From Notospermus geniculatus (Eukaryota; Nemertea; Pilidiophora; Heteronemertea; Lineidae), in NCBI GenBank assembly GCA_002633025.1, contig NMRB01000555.1, forward strand, positions 262,701 through 326,700: a DNA stretch of 64,000 nt, given 5' to 3'. The notes under the pieces were generated by a model. That model searched no databases, was not told the DNA's origin, and was given only the letters and a program-made list of their open reading frames with translations. This document shows positions 53,001-63,823 of this stretch, piece after piece. The position numbers and the translations under genes were made by a program. Each line of letters starts with the position of its first letter. Within the stretch, counting starts at the first letter, position 1.

Positions 53001-56000
53001 CGCCTGCACGAAGCTTCGAATCGCACCGCACATGGGAGCTTCCTCCTTAAGGCAAGTGCCACGAATGAACTTTTCCGTAAGCAGGAAGCTCTCGCGTGCA
53101 CCAGGCTTAAGACTGATGACACAATACGTCTGCCTATAGTTTTCTACAACTGATTTGCCCATAGAGAGCCGACTTGGACGACAAAAGTCTTATTTGGAGT
53201 GCCAGCTTAATAGATGAATGTGGAAGGAGATATCACTAAGGACTTGAACATTGTCTTCCGACCAAGGGCCTCCTCCATGTAGGCTACTTACCCATTGTAT
53301 GTGGTCTCTATTCCGTGAAAGGTTTGAGTAATATGCTTGCCTTCTAACAGATGCACAACCAGTGGGGATCCTTCATCAAAACATTTGAGGCAAGTTTTGT
53401 TACTCTAGACATTACATTGGAACCTCCCTGTGGCAGATAACTCTCCCAGTCTCCTATGTATTGGATTTTGTGCTTGTACCCATGAACTTTGACCTATCCA
53501 CCTTACCTACCCACCTTTTCCTAGTTGATCAAAGGGAGAGTCTGTATCAAACCAAGGGAAGAGGTTCTCTTGTATTTGTTGCTGCTTCAATGTGATCTTG
53601 GAATGATGCTTTGGTTGGTTTGAATCTTTCTATCAACTTGTTCGTGAAAACGAGACCTTTATCTGCATGACTTTTGTCGTCTTTGATTGATTATGTTGTG
53701 AATGGAGAGAATTTTGGGACTTACTTTCTCCAGGTATCAACTGTACGTATCTAAAATGGTCTAAACTTGGTGTTATTCTGCTCAGAGTGAAGGGGCTCAA
53801 ATGGAAACTATGCAGATCATCTGTTGGGGATCCTATACTGTAACTGTGATCGTGGCATGTGAAGGTAGTGGGTTTACACCTCAGTGTGCCCTTGGCTTTG
53901 ACTCAGTACCACTGAATCCTGGTGAGCAGATAACCTACCAGTACCTTGGTTGGCTATAGTCCTCAGCCTGTCCTTCGTGGGCACTTTCTGACCCAGGTAC
54001 ATCCACCTTGTGTCGTGGGACACCAGATACAGTGTCTGTCTCATCATTAGGACAATTTAACCACAGTTCAGAAACCTTGCAAGTTAAGATTCAATGTCAT
54101 TTTCTGTGCTTTATGTGGACGTTGCACTCTGTGTTAGGTCCTGCACTGCAAGTTTTTTGCCTGTTTTTGAAGCATTTTCAGCTTCACCCCAAGGCATGGT
54201 GTTAAACGTTATATGTTGTTTCAGTGTGTTGTTGTGAAAATCTTTGTTGTTTTTTTTTGTCTCCAGAAACATTGACTTCAGGAGGCTGGTAGAAATGATC
54301 ATTCAATACTCAGGCAATTTATCAAAAAAATATTTGGTTGAGATGGGAAATTTGTGGTGAATGAGTGAGTTCCATTCTGTTTTATCAGGTCATGAGTCAG
54401 GAGATCGAGCCTAGCTACAAACGCCGCGGTGACTTTGTGAGTAATGATGACTACGCTATGTATATCCGTGATAATATTCAAGTTGGAATGATGGTCAGGT
54501 GTTGTCGGACGTATGAGGAGGTACACGAAGGTGATGTTGGAAGGGTGACAAAGGTGAGTTCAGGTGTAAGTGTATTTATGCAATCCAAGAGCAGATTGCA
54601 TTTTCTGTTGTATTTTCTCAGAAGCAATAAGTTCTAGGGCAGACATTTGAAGAAAAGTTGTTCAGTTTAGCTTTTTGAAGTCTACTGCATGCATTCGGTT
54701 TTCTCAAAATTTTGGTTGACTTTTCACATAAAAGTGTTCAAACCAGCACTTTTTTTCAGCTTGACAGAGACGGCCTGCACGACCTGAACATCCAGGCAGA
54801 ATGGAGCCGTAAAGGGGGAACCTACTGGGTCAGATATGTCCATGTGGAACTCCTTGGCTTCTCCTCACCACAGGGTGTGTACTCTTTTTTGACTTCAAAG
54901 AAAAATTTTAACAACTGTTTATGGCCTCATGGTCAATGACACATTCACAAAGTCTGTAGTTTGCACTTGTCCCTTCGGCTAATCAACTAACATTCTAACC
55001 TCCCTCTGTTTCAGAGCCAATGAACCACGGTCCACCAATCAAAATAGGGGACAAGGTTCGTGTAAAACCCTCGGTATCCACGCCCAAGTATAAATGGGGT
55101 TCGGTCTCACATCGTAGTGTAGGCACTGTGACGGGTAAGTTGTGGGGTATTGATGCCAAATTAAGCTATCAATTCATATACCGGTAGATCGTCAGGCAAG
55201 AATATCTCGAATACCCACTTCACCATAACACAATAACTCATTGATACAGTTTCTGGCTTAATGCGGTCTTCAACTGGCCTCTGCCGTTTGGTCATTTCAC
55301 CTTTGGACTGCACTCGGAGAACAGAGACCGACTGCATAGTGATTTTAACCTTTGATGGTTCAAGATGCCTCCTTGTGGAAGTTCATTCGTTATAGTTGCA
55401 TCACATGTTTGTCATTTTCTCCATGTTTGCATTAAGGTTTGCCATTTTTGTACTTTCAGCCTTTTCGGCAGATGGACGTGATATCATCGTTGACTTCCCC
55501 CAGCAAGCCCACTGGACAGGTGTGATGTCTGAAATGGAGCTTGTGCCAAGCACTCATCCTGGAGTCACGTGAGTTTGAACATAGTTATTTATATTTTGGT
55601 GAGAAAAGATGAAGACAATCTCTGTTGGCATCTTTTGTAATTTATTTCCCCTTGACGATTTCAGATGCAATGGTTGTGACAGCTTCCCTATCGTTGGGGC
55701 CCGGTACAGATGCAAGACGTGCCCGGTGTTCAACTATTGTGAAAACTGCTTCCAGACCAAGAGGACACACAGACACCCCTTCAAAAGGATCACAGATCCA
55801 GGTACGTAAATCCCTTGAATGGCATCGTGCTCTCCCCACAATTTCATAAGGTTCTTCACTTAGATAGATTTGTTGTGGTTGAAAGAGGAAATCCTTCATG
55901 CGTAGCTTGCATTTGCAACCTTTTGTGAAGTTAGCGGGCTCTCCATGGGGGTTACAAGAAATGGATACGGCTTGTAATGACTGCATTCTATGTGGATGAA

Positions 56001-59000
56001 ATCCTTTATTTAGAAATTTGGGTCAGTGTCTTCAGTAGATATGAAAGTTGAATTTAGATTACCTGGTAACTTGCATTTTCAGGGAGTAATCCAGTATCTG
56101 TCGGTAAACCAGGGAAACAAAAACACAAGCAGACGCCAGTCACAAATGGTTCACTGATAGTAGACTGGCACCGCTGCATTAAGCAGATGACAGTGTCATC
56201 GAGGGAGAATTTGGCCCATCGCTTGATTGATGGAAGTGGCGGGTATTGGCAGAGCTCAGGATCCCAAGGAAAGGTGAGGGACCGACTTTCCATGATTCTT
56301 TTTCATGATAAGTTGGGAATGAGCCACCAGTTTTAAGTTTCAAACCTTTACAAATATTGTATTGAGAACCAAGGCTATGTGGCATTGTTTTTTCAATGGA
56401 ATTTGTCTCATTTTCAGCATTGGATAAGACTGGAAGTCCAGCCGGACATCTTGATCAATCATCTCTTCATGAAAGTCGAACCATCAGACTCGAGCTACAT
56501 GCCGTCCCTGGTGGTAGTCAGCGGTGGGGACACCTTATCAACTCTCAAGGAACTGAAGACAATCAATATCGGCATGACGGATAACATTGTTGTGTTGCTT
56601 CAGGATATCAATGAGGTATGAGTTGAGACATTGAGTTCGGATCACCAATTTCTTGTTTATCATGATTGCTTAAGCATCGATCACTGGCACATGGATCTGG
56701 TCCGATTCCGGTCCATGAAAAATTGATCAAATGGATTTCTGCCTAATAGGATGTCTGGAAAATTGGGGCAAATGGACGAAAACGGGACAGGATCCATGTG
56801 CCAGTGATTGGCCCTTTCTTCAGGACACAGCCTTCTCTTGTGTTCATTGCATACCGACTTTGTACACTTTCTGTTTCTAGTATTACCGATTCATTGAGAT
56901 ATCAATCCGGCAATGTAAGAGCAGCGGGATCGACTGTAAGATCCACGGACTTACAATCCAAGGTCGTCTCCGGTCAGACGAAGATGACATGGCTGCCAAC
57001 TTCATCTTCTTGGCGTCGGACAATGAGGAAGAGGAGAGGACACAGACGTTCAGGAAGAAATCTAAACCATCAGGAACGAAGGAGATCCAGACCCATGTGT
57101 TCGTCTGGGGGTTGAATGACAAGGATCAACTGGGTGGCCCTAAGGGTTCCAAGGTATGTTCAGTGACTGTCCAGGTTTACCGAGCTGGATTCTGCAACCC
57201 ACAGACTGGGTTCTAGATTGGCCCCAGCCTTGTGGTTTAAGTCATGATATTTGTTCATTCAGTCAGTGGACTTANACAACAAGTTGAAAGTCTCAAGGGG
57301 AAGAAGATTGTTCACGTGGCTGTGGGTGCTCTGCATTGTTTGGCTGTTACAGACACTGGACAGGTAGGTCCCTTGCTGCTGATGCTGAATGTTGACACGT
57401 GGATTTTATGCCAGAGTTCGTATTCGTCAAATCTTAATGAGATACATTTTGATCTAACTGAACAGATCCTGAGTTGTTTGGTCTTGTCTTTCTGTAGGTA
57501 TATGCTTGGGGTGACAACGACCATGGCCAGCAGGGGAATGGAACAACAGCTGTGAACCGTAAACCTGCCCTGGTGCACAATCTGGAGGGGAACAAGATCA
57601 CAAGGGTGGCGTGTGGATCATCCCACAGCATTGCGTGGGCAACGACGGACCTCTCCACTCCTGCTACCCATGAGCCTGTGCTGTTCTCTACTCTTCGAGA
57701 TCCTCTTGGCTCAACCCTCTTAGGTGAGTCAGCTTAACCTACTTCCTTTTATCCTTGTATACGGTAGTTAGATTTTATGTCGGGTTTAGTCTCTGCATAA
57801 GTTACCTACCATTTCTTTTGACAGGTATCATGGAAGTTGTGGAAGAAACACCAATTGATCCGGCCCCAAATAACAACCAGGCGAAGTCTAACCGGCCATC
57901 CCTGGCCAAGATTATCCTCTCATTGGAGACAAATGGTGATAAACAACAGGCCCTGGCTCACATTCTCTCTGCCCTGCAGATTATTTATGCCAGGTAGGTA
58001 CTTGTTTGTCACGGCAGATTAGGTCTGAATCTACATTAGACATTCCATTCAACCTTACACTTTTAGTGGGAAATTGACAACAACAGCCAGCTGCTGTTGG
58101 CTGTTGCCAAACCTGTGTGTTATCAACTTCATCCAACTATTTCAGGGATGCTGTTGTCAAATCGCTCGTCAAGGAACCAGACACAATGCCCATCACAGAA
58201 ACAACGAAACTGTACACCATCACACCACCGAGCTTCACACCGTTGGTTAGCCCAGAAGACAGCCCTAGGGATAGTCAATCTGCCCTCGTTCTCGAGGACG
58301 TGACGGTCGCCATCACGGAGAGCAGCATCAATGTCGCTGAGATGACGAGCAGCGGGCACGAATCGATGCATTCTTTCCACGATCTTGCCAAGGCGTCGCC
58401 GGCGACCAGCATTGTGGCAGAGACAATAACTTCTGCTGAACAGGTCAGTACCAGTTTTGGTATTATTTCGATTCCTTCAGTTCTGTTGCATTCCTTTATT
58501 GTTGGTGTTTATGTGACAAAACTGATCTGATTTGGCAAATCACCGTTTTTCAGGTGACCAGTACGAAAGATGGCGATCCTCCATCATACAGCACAGACCT
58601 TGATGACTTCACCAAGATGCTGACAGCGGACGATGCCCGTGTACTGGTTGATCTCCTGAAGTTGGCTGTCGCTGGCAGAGCTGGAGAAGTGGGGCGACAG
58701 GCAATATCCAATGTTCTCACTGCCCTTGGGAAGACGTACCCTCAGGTAAGTTAGATTTGTTGTAGCCTTTTTTGCGTCAGGAGTTGCAGTGTTGTAAAAT
58801 CACCCCCATACCTCAGATTTTCATTTCCGTGCACAATTCTGATTTCAGGTTGCAGAAATGCTGCTAGAATTGTGCGTGACTGAACTAGAAGATGTAGCCG
58901 CTGATAATGAATCAGTCCGTTGCCTGGCCTACCCCTGTGTACAGGAGAGTCCTCACCCTTACACTGATGATACCTCTCTTAGTGGTCACGTGAGAATTCC

Positions 59001-62000
59001 AGGAGCAGAAGGCTTGAGGGTGGAATTTGATCATCAGTGCTCAACTGAGAGACGGCATGATCCACTGACAGTCATGGACGCATCCGGGAGGACTGTATCT
59101 ATCAGATCAGGTAAAGTCAATCCTTGAATGTCGTGTTGTGTTTCATGTCAAGATTTAAGCCATGCAAGGATAATTTCTTGCAAACAATTCATGGTTCTTG
59201 TTTCATTGCAGGTCGTGAGTGGTCTGACTGGTCGCAAGAACTCCGCCTCAGCGGCGATGAGCTCAAATGGAAATTCACCAGTGATGGATCCGTCAATGGC
59301 TGGGGATGGCGGTTCACCGTCTATCCCATAATGCCCGCTGCTGCTCCGATGGACATGCTCAGTGACAGGACGGTGTTGTCGCGTCCTTCGATCGAGTTAG
59401 TCATGTGTCTGCTCGATTTCAGACTGGAAGTTTCATCTGACAGAAACATCATCCCAAGACTTGCAGCTGCTCTTGCGGCATGTGCTCAGCTCAGCTCGTT
59501 GGGTAAGTATGCTCGCAAAACTCATGACTCCAAATTCACGCACAGGAGATCTTGATAACATGTGTCGTAAAGTTCGGCATTTCAAGCCCATATCTTCCCA
59601 CCCTTCCTGGATTTTAAAGCATCATCCTCTTTCAGGTGCGAGTCAGCGGATGTGGGCATTGCAGAAGCTGCGTTCCTTGATCTCAACCAACTTTGGTGCT
59701 GGTCTCAACCTCAACAGCCTGTTGTCTAGTCCAGCTTTGGAGAGCCCTGAGCCTGAATCTCCTAGATCTCCATCTTTGGTGAGTATAGAGAAGAACTTCT
59801 CCCTTAGGACATCTTCAGGACTGCCACTGATGTTGTGAGAACAATCGTGAAACTGTAATTAAACCTACATGAAAAACCAAAAACTAACTGTGACTGTCCT
59901 GAATTGTTAGTGAGGAAGAATCACTTTCTTTGCAGCCTATGAATGACACTGCCCTGGCATCACTCGTGAAGAGTCTTCCCGATGCTCTCCAGCGCCAATA
60001 TGAATACGAGGATCCGATCGTTCGTAGTGGAAAACATCTCATGCACAGTCCTTTCTTCAAAGTGCTCGTGGCTCTTGCCTGTGATCTCGGCTTAGATTCC
60101 CTACCAACTTGCCTAGAGGCGCACAAGTGGGCGTGGTTTAGGCGATATTGCACGGCGGCACGAGTGTCGGTGTCGCTGGAGAAGAGGACGCCACCGCCGC
60201 AAGCGTTCATCGCTGAAGTGATGAAGAAGGTGATGGAGATATCGGCGGATAATGAGCCACTGAACCGTGACCATCTGAATCATGACATCTTTAAGCAGGA
60301 ACAGGATGAGCAACTGCTTATTTGGTTGAACAGGTAAGCTCAAGTCAGTTTCTGAGATGACCTACAAATTCTACGTCTGCTTCTAATGGTAGACCACTGG
60401 AACTATTGACTGGATGTTTATGTACAAAATTGGGTCTGCTCTGTGCTGTATACATGTATCATAGAACTTGACAGTCAGATATGAGTGGTTGGGATTGTGG
60501 TTAAATTCTCCACTAGATGTAATCAGTTCACCATTCTAGACGCCATTATTTGAAATTTCAGACTACCAGATGACTGGACGCTCTCTTGGGGCGGAAGTGG
60601 TCAGATCTGGGGTTGGGGCCACAACCACCGTGGACAGTTGGGTGGTGTAGAGGGTGCCAAGGTCAAGTTGCCTGTAAGCTGCGAGGCTCTGGCTGGAATG
60701 AGACCTGTACAGCTGGCTGGTGGGGAGCAGACGTTATTTGCTGTGACTGGAGATGGAAAGGTATTGTTAATTATTTGTTGATCATGTCAATTGTTAATTA
60801 TTTGTTGATCATGTCATTGGCTAGGATGTAATCAAAGATCCGTTCACTTAACCTCTGACCGTCTGCACTGAATGTTGGAGAGAATGCATTGCTTCAAATC
60901 CTGCCTTAGTCACACTTTCTTCTTTTTCTTTTAGATCTATGCCACAGGATATGGAGCTGGTGGTCGTTTAGGTATTGGTGGGTTGGACTCGGTGGCGACA
61001 CCTACCCTCCTGGAATCAATCCAACACGTGTTCATCAAAAAAGTTGCCGTCAATTCTGGAGGCAAACATTGCCTGGCCTTGTCCACAGATGGCGAGGTTT
61101 ATTCCTGGGGGGAGGCTGAAGATGGGAAGTTAGGCCACGGGAATCGTAGCCCATGTGATCGACCACGTGTGATAGAGGTGTTGCAGGGGAAGGATGTGGT
61201 GGATATTGCGGCCGGTGGTGCCCATAGTGCAGCAATAACTGCCAATGGAGAACTGTATACTTGGGGGAAGGGCCGATATGGAAGACTTGGGCACGGAGAC
61301 AGTGAAGATCAGTCAAGGCCTAAATTGGTAAGTGAACGTCCATATTGTCCCTTATTATCACCGGTTATTGATGGGGTATTACACTTTTCCAGTGTATGTG
61401 GTCCCCGGGTTGATTATGCATAACGTTTCCTCAGAATTTCCAGTTGACTCAGTGGGGACTCGATGCAGATATTCAGCCAGTTAAAGCACCACGGTATTGC
61501 CACTTTCTGTTGACAGCCAGCGACACCGACACCATTCTCCAATACTGTAGTTAAGCCTTTCGCCCCAGTGTTGGAGAATGTATGATTACACTACAATGCA
61601 CGTATGTAGTAGCATGCGTGGTTTACCTAGTCGTCAATAGAGGTCTCCCTTAACGCGGGTAGGTGTAACGCAGGATTGGGAAGCAGTACTGTGGTCCTTT
61701 AATACTTTGCTTTATTTTCAGGTGGAAGCTCTTAAAGGCCACCGTGTGATAGATGTGGCCTGTGGAAGTGGAGACGCACAGACACTCTGTTTGACCGATG
61801 ACGACACCGTCTGGTCCTGGGGTGATGGGGACTATGGGAAGCTGGGTAAGTAAGCTGTTACTAATGCCCGAATTTTAAAAAGAAAGTCAGCATACCTGCA
61901 TGTGATTTGTTTGTACTTTTCTCTGACATAAAATGTCATCACTGTTTCAGGTCGAGGGGGTAGCGATGGCTGCAAAGTACCGTCAAAGATTGACTCCCTT

Positions 62001-63823
62001 CAAGGCGTGGGTGTTTGCCTGGTGGAATGCGGCTCCCAATTTTCCGTTGCCCTGACGAAATCTGGTGCTGTGTACACCTGGGGCAAGGGAGACTACCACC
62101 GCCTTGGCCATGGGACAGATGATCATGTAAGACGACCAAGACGGGTGACGGCCTTGGCAGGAAAGAAAGTTGTCCAGATAGCTTGTGGGTCACTGCATTG
62201 TGTTGCCTGCACAGATACCGGTAAGCCTAGCATTGAAATCATTGTTTTGACTTGTGCTACCCATCATCTGTGTATGACTGTGTTAAATTTCTTCCGTGAT
62301 GTCTCATTAAAATTGGCCTGATGAATTTGATTGCATAAAACAGGATGCTCTGGTTTATTTCTAGGAGAAGTGTTTACCTGGGGTGACAACGATGAAGGCC
62401 AGTTAGGTGATGGAACAACGAATGCCATCCAGAGACCAAGACTTGTGGCAGCCCTTCAGGGTATGTAGGATCAGCTTTCAGTGAACTTGTACTGATCAAT
62501 TCGTCAGCATTTTCTTTTGTTCGGTTCTTATGTAAATAATTTCTCCTTTAGGGAAGAAGATCACGCACGTTGCCTGTGGCTCTGCTCATAGTCTCGCCTG
62601 GTCCACAAACAAACCAGTCAACGCTGGTAAAGTGCCAACCCGAGTACCGATGGAGTACAATCACCTACAGCACCTTGAAATAGCACTTCTCCGCAACAGA
62701 TTAGTTCTTTTGCATCATTTCTCCGACCTGTTCTGTCCGTCGATTCCGATGTTTGACCTCGGTGATGAGATGACCAACAAACTCCAGATTGATACACCCA
62801 CTGGGGCTGATTTGTTGAGGGGAGTTTTGGTGTCTTCTGCTAAGGTACGTAAAATTATCTTCTGGGTCTCATCGGTGTTGATCTACATTGTTGCGATGTA
62901 AAAACGTCTCTCTTTGTACCTGGAGCTGAAGTAAATGATGTTAAAAAATTACCATTACAGGAAGCAGCATTCAGGAAAGTCATCCAAGCTACAATGATCA
63001 GAGATCGTCAACATGGCCCGGTGATTGAGTTGAACAGAATCCAAGTGAAGCGGTCACGCCACAAGGGAGGTCTGGCTGGCCCGGATGGAACCAAGTCCGT
63101 ATTTGGACAAATATGTGCCAAAATGTCTGTGTTTGGTAGTGATAGTTTGATGTTGCCGCACCGAGTCTGGAAGGTCAAGTTCATTGGTAAGTTTGACGTG
63201 TTCTTATCATTATGTGTTATAACTGAAGTGGCAGAAATCACGTTAATAAGAAATTTACTAATTGATTTCTCCGTCCATTTGATTGACAGGTGAAAGTGTT
63301 GACGACTGTGGCGGAGGTTACAGCGAGTCGATTGCCGAGATGTGTGATGAGCTACAGAATGGCTCCTTGCACCTCCTGATTGTTACGCCGAACGGCCGAG
63401 ACGAATCTGGAGCGAATCGAGATTGTTTCTTGCTGAATCCAACTCTGAGAGGGACGCTCCATCAGAACATGTTCAAGTTCTTAGGTATGTGAAGTTTTGA
63501 ATATCGTAGCGTTTGGCTTTATTTGTGCTGGTTCAAGTTCTAGGTATGTGTTGTTTTCATAGTTGGCTTTGTTTGAAGCTACATGTAAATGTAGGTGGGT
63601 TAGTGCCAGCTCAAGAGGTTTAAGACATGTATGCACTCTCTCACTGATCATAAATGTGATACATATGAACTTATATTTGAACTTGCAGGCATCCTGCTTG
63701 GTGTCGCCATCAGAACTGGCAGTCCCCTCAGTTTGAACCTTGCCGAGCCTGTGTGGAAGCAATTAGCTGGCATGCCAATAAGTGTCGGTGATCTCACTGA
63801 AGTTGACAAAGATTATGTCCCAG
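39556..63823 (+). CDS. HERC2: HERC2, giant HECT and RCC1-like domain E3 ubiquitin ligase (partial at both ends, internal gap)
   Basis: Sixty-one exons can be traced with matching phases, about 4,240 codons against about 4,830 residues in human HERC2. Domain order matches the family: N-terminal helical region, RCC1 propeller 1, cytochrome b5-like domain, MIB/HERC2 domain, UBA-like segment, CPH domain, ZZ zinc finger, DOC/APC10 domain, RCC1 propeller 2, RCC1 propeller 3, and the start of the HECT domain. Family members ubiquitinate proteins in DNA damage response, centrosome control and trafficking; the HECT cysteine takes ubiquitin from E2. Three parts are missing: the N-terminal start (before 39556), about 270 residues of propeller 2 at the N at 57275, and the C-terminal catalytic part of HECT beyond the right edge. 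The last exon ends in phase 1 at CCA G|GTAAGT (63823). Most introns are 100-600 bp; several carry foldback MITEs. Confidence 0.97.
41159..43047 (+). CDS. HERC2: HERC2 first RCC1-like propeller (RLD1)
   Basis: Exons: 41159-41362, 41486-41637, 41770-42201, 42409-42682 and 42847-43047. The blades show the RCC1 signature, for example [48 protein letters not shown] and [14 protein letters not shown], with paired [15 protein letters not shown]-type strands. Two introns interrupt conserved blade codons (SR and the W of YTW|GKG). The fold is a seven-bladed propeller used for protein binding. All five junctions are in phase and the domain looks complete. Confidence 0.95.
43249..45009 (+). CDS. HERC2: HERC2 helical linker after RLD1, six exons
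   Basis: Exons: 43249-43477, 43595-43743, 43861-44015, 44169-44356, 44522-44677 and 44824-45009. Conserved pieces include [45 protein letters not shown] and [20 protein letters not shown]. The third exon is acidic and poorly conserved. There is no enzymatic motif; this region is a structural scaffold in the family. Confidence 0.92.
45086..45393 (+). CDS. HERC2: HERC2 cytochrome b5-like domain exon
   Basis: One exon reads [20 protein letters not shown], then KVYDVQDF, an alpha-helical middle and AFFVGQYVD, the b5 fold as in human HERC2. The heme-ligand HPGG motif of true cytochromes b5 is absent; the equivalent loop here reads [10 protein letters not shown] heme-binding role is therefore not supported. 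The CQAPC pair of cysteines at this place is unlike human (QTQSLTG). Confidence 0.93.
45623..48743 (+). CDS. HERC2: HERC2 central scaffold, nine exons
   Basis: Exons: 45623-45887, 46059-46299, 46538-46691, 46850-47045, 47155-47324, 47477-47650, 47813-47949, 48096-48285 and 48420-48743. Recognisable HERC2 pieces include [67 protein letters not shown], and [15 protein letters not shown] just before the MIB/HERC2 domain. Exon 47155-47324 is acidic and variable. Phases agree at every junction. Confidence 0.92.
48919..49111 (+). CDS. HERC2: HERC2 MIB/HERC2 domain exon
   Basis: The exon reads [20 protein letters not shown], then [20 protein letters not shown] and DLKLAE, nearly the same as human HERC2. 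MIB/HERC2 domains are small beta-barrels involved in substrate or partner binding. The exon ends with an acidic tail ([13 protein letters not shown]). Confidence 0.95.
49213..51817 (+). CDS. HERC2: HERC2 scaffold between MIB/HERC2 and UBA-like parts, seven exons
   Basis: Exons: 49213-49398, 49513-49700, 49859-50009, 50114-50310, 50855-51067, 51215-51374 and 51531-51817. Conserved markers are [71 protein letters not shown] and [15 protein letters not shown]. The acceptor at 50854 (TTTTTTGAAG) is weaker than the others but phase and homology support it. The 544-bp intron before it holds a foldback element. Confidence 0.9.
50367..50733. repeat. Foldback element with CRE-like palindromes, HERC2 intron
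   Basis: The left end ATAGAGGTTCTTCACGTGACGTCAC is mirrored by GTGACGTCAGTGAAGAACCTCTAT at the right end. The next part pairs CCGCCATATTGGCCGTCAAA with TTGACGGCCAGTATGGCGG. Each end carries TGACGTCA, the perfect cAMP-response/ATF palindrome. No coding capacity is seen. Confidence 0.85.
52039..52617 (+). CDS. HERC2: HERC2 UBA-like segment, two exons
   Basis: Exons are 52039-52300 and 52430-52617. The sequence [20 protein letters not shown] followed by [13 protein letters not shown] matches the UBA-like segment of human HERC2 (VVQLMEMGFSRR ... [11 protein letters not shown]). It is followed by a Ser/Asp-rich acidic stretch. UBA-like folds may bind ubiquitin, but function here is inferred only. 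The exon ends in phase 0, in register with the next certain exon at 54389. Confidence 0.9.
52778..53212. repeat. Foldback element interrupted by another (nested), HERC2 intron
   Basis: The outer arms pair CAAGTCGGCTCTGAATGGGC with CCCATAGAGAGCCGACTTGG, the family also seen at 28907-29080. Between them sits the complete foldback 52845-53109. The outer copy is split, so the inner one is the younger insertion. Confidence 0.7.
52845..53109. repeat. Inner foldback element
   Basis: TAAAGCCTGGCGCACACGAGAG at the left is mirrored by CTCTCGCGTGCACCAGGCTTA at the right. Inner arms share AAAAGTTCATTCGTGGCACTTGCCTTAAGGAGGAAGCTCCC with its complement. The loop is about 30 bp. No coding capacity is seen. 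Confidence 0.85.
53351..53389 (+). other. Possible 13-codon micro-exon with GC donor in HERC2 intron
   Basis: An acceptor (CCTTCTAACAG) is followed by 39 in-frame bases reading [13 protein letters not shown] and then GAG|GCAAGT, a good GC-AG donor. Inclusion would keep phase 0 between the exons at 52617 and 54389. There is no homology to support it, so it may be chance. Confidence 0.2.
54389..54874 (+). CDS. HERC2: HERC2 CPH domain, two exons
   Basis: Exons are 54389-54553 and 54760-54874. The reading is [20 protein letters not shown], then [35 protein letters not shown] and [16 protein letters not shown]. This is the CPH domain named for CUL7, PARC and HERC2, which in those proteins binds p53 tetramers. 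The [10 protein letters not shown] leader is not strongly conserved. Confidence 0.94.
55015..55568 (+). CDS. HERC2: HERC2 SH3-like (Mind-bomb type) segment, two exons
   Basis: Exons are 55015-55134 and 55460-55568. The reading [20 protein letters not shown] followed by [12 protein letters not shown], then [20 protein letters not shown], matches human HERC2 closely. IGDKVRV..WG.V...VG.V resembles the SH3-like repeats of Mind bomb proteins. It sits directly before the ZZ finger. Confidence 0.92.
55665..55801 (+). CDS. HERC2: HERC2 ZZ zinc finger exon
   Basis: The exon reads [20 protein letters not shown], then [19 protein letters not shown]. The C-x2-C pairs (CNGC, CKTC, CENC) and the terminal histidines (HRH) give the full ZZ zinc-binding set. 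ZZ domains bind N-terminal or SUMO-type partners. Nothing is missing. Confidence 0.96.
56083..57153 (+). CDS. HERC2: HERC2 DOC/APC10 domain and lead into RLD2, three exons
   Basis: Exons are 56083-56273, 56418-56615 and 56881-57153. The jelly-roll DOC part reads [34 protein letters not shown], and [20 protein letters not shown]. The third exon continues into [10 protein letters not shown] and [15 protein letters not shown], the first blade of the second propeller, and stops at GPKGSK|GTATGT. The next family exon is not found. Confidence 0.95.
56676..56810. repeat. Foldback MITE in HERC2 intron, family with 35045-35425
   Basis: CACTGGCACATGGATC at the left is mirrored by GATCCATGTGCCAGTG at the right, and inner TCCGATTCCGGTCCAT pairs loosely with ATGGACGAAAACGGGA. 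The termini resemble the GGATCCGTGTGCCAATGAAC ends near 35 kb. It lies 70 bp upstream of the next exon. Confidence 0.75.
57275..57275. other. Single N hiding missing HERC2 exons
   Basis: The N falls inside what should be several kilobases of gene. To its left is the intron after the first blade of propeller 2; to its right is coding sequence of the last blades. About 270 residues are lacking. Confidence 0.85.
57276..57723 (+). CDS. HERC2: HERC2 second RCC1 propeller, last blades only
   Basis: The visible part is a truncated exon, 57276-57363 ([29 protein letters not shown]), and exon 57498-57723 ([38 protein letters not shown]). Both match the end of human RLD2. The start of the first exon is cut by the N, so its acceptor is not present. 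The blades between GGPKGSK and QQVESLKG are absent, probably an assembly loss rather than a real deletion. Confidence 0.92.
57825..60333 (+). CDS. HERC2: HERC2 linker between RLD2 and RLD3, seven exons
   Basis: Exons: 57825-57993, 58146-58443, 58554-58745, 58849-59110, 59212-59502, 59636-59778 and 59936-60333. Landmarks are [73 protein letters not shown], and [14 protein letters not shown]. The second exon is the least conserved. Parts such as VTVYPIMPA-like [10 protein letters not shown] resemble a second beta-sandwich. All phases agree. Confidence 0.93.
60562..62640 (+). CDS. HERC2: HERC2 third RCC1-like propeller (RLD3), complete
   Basis: Exons: 60562-60760, 60935-61327, 61722-61845, 61951-62220, 62365-62460 and the start of 62552-62844. 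Blades include [78 protein letters not shown] and [16 protein letters not shown]. It is almost identical to the human domain. A 28-bp direct duplication follows the first donor in its intron. Confidence 0.96.
60764..60819. repeat. Tandem 28-bp duplication in HERC2 intron
   Basis: ATTGTTAATTATTTGTTGATCATGTCA occurs twice directly after the donor at 60760. It is a simple local duplication; the splice site is not changed. Confidence 0.75.
62552..63823 (+). CDS. HERC2: HERC2 pre-HECT region and start of HECT domain (cut by window edge)
   Basis: Exons: 62552-62844, 62961-63186, 63290-63484 and 63689-63823. The reading includes [76 protein letters not shown], and [17 protein letters not shown], the N-lobe of HECT. 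The E2-binding part and the catalytic cysteine lie in exons beyond the window. The remaining 177 bases are intron. Confidence 0.95.
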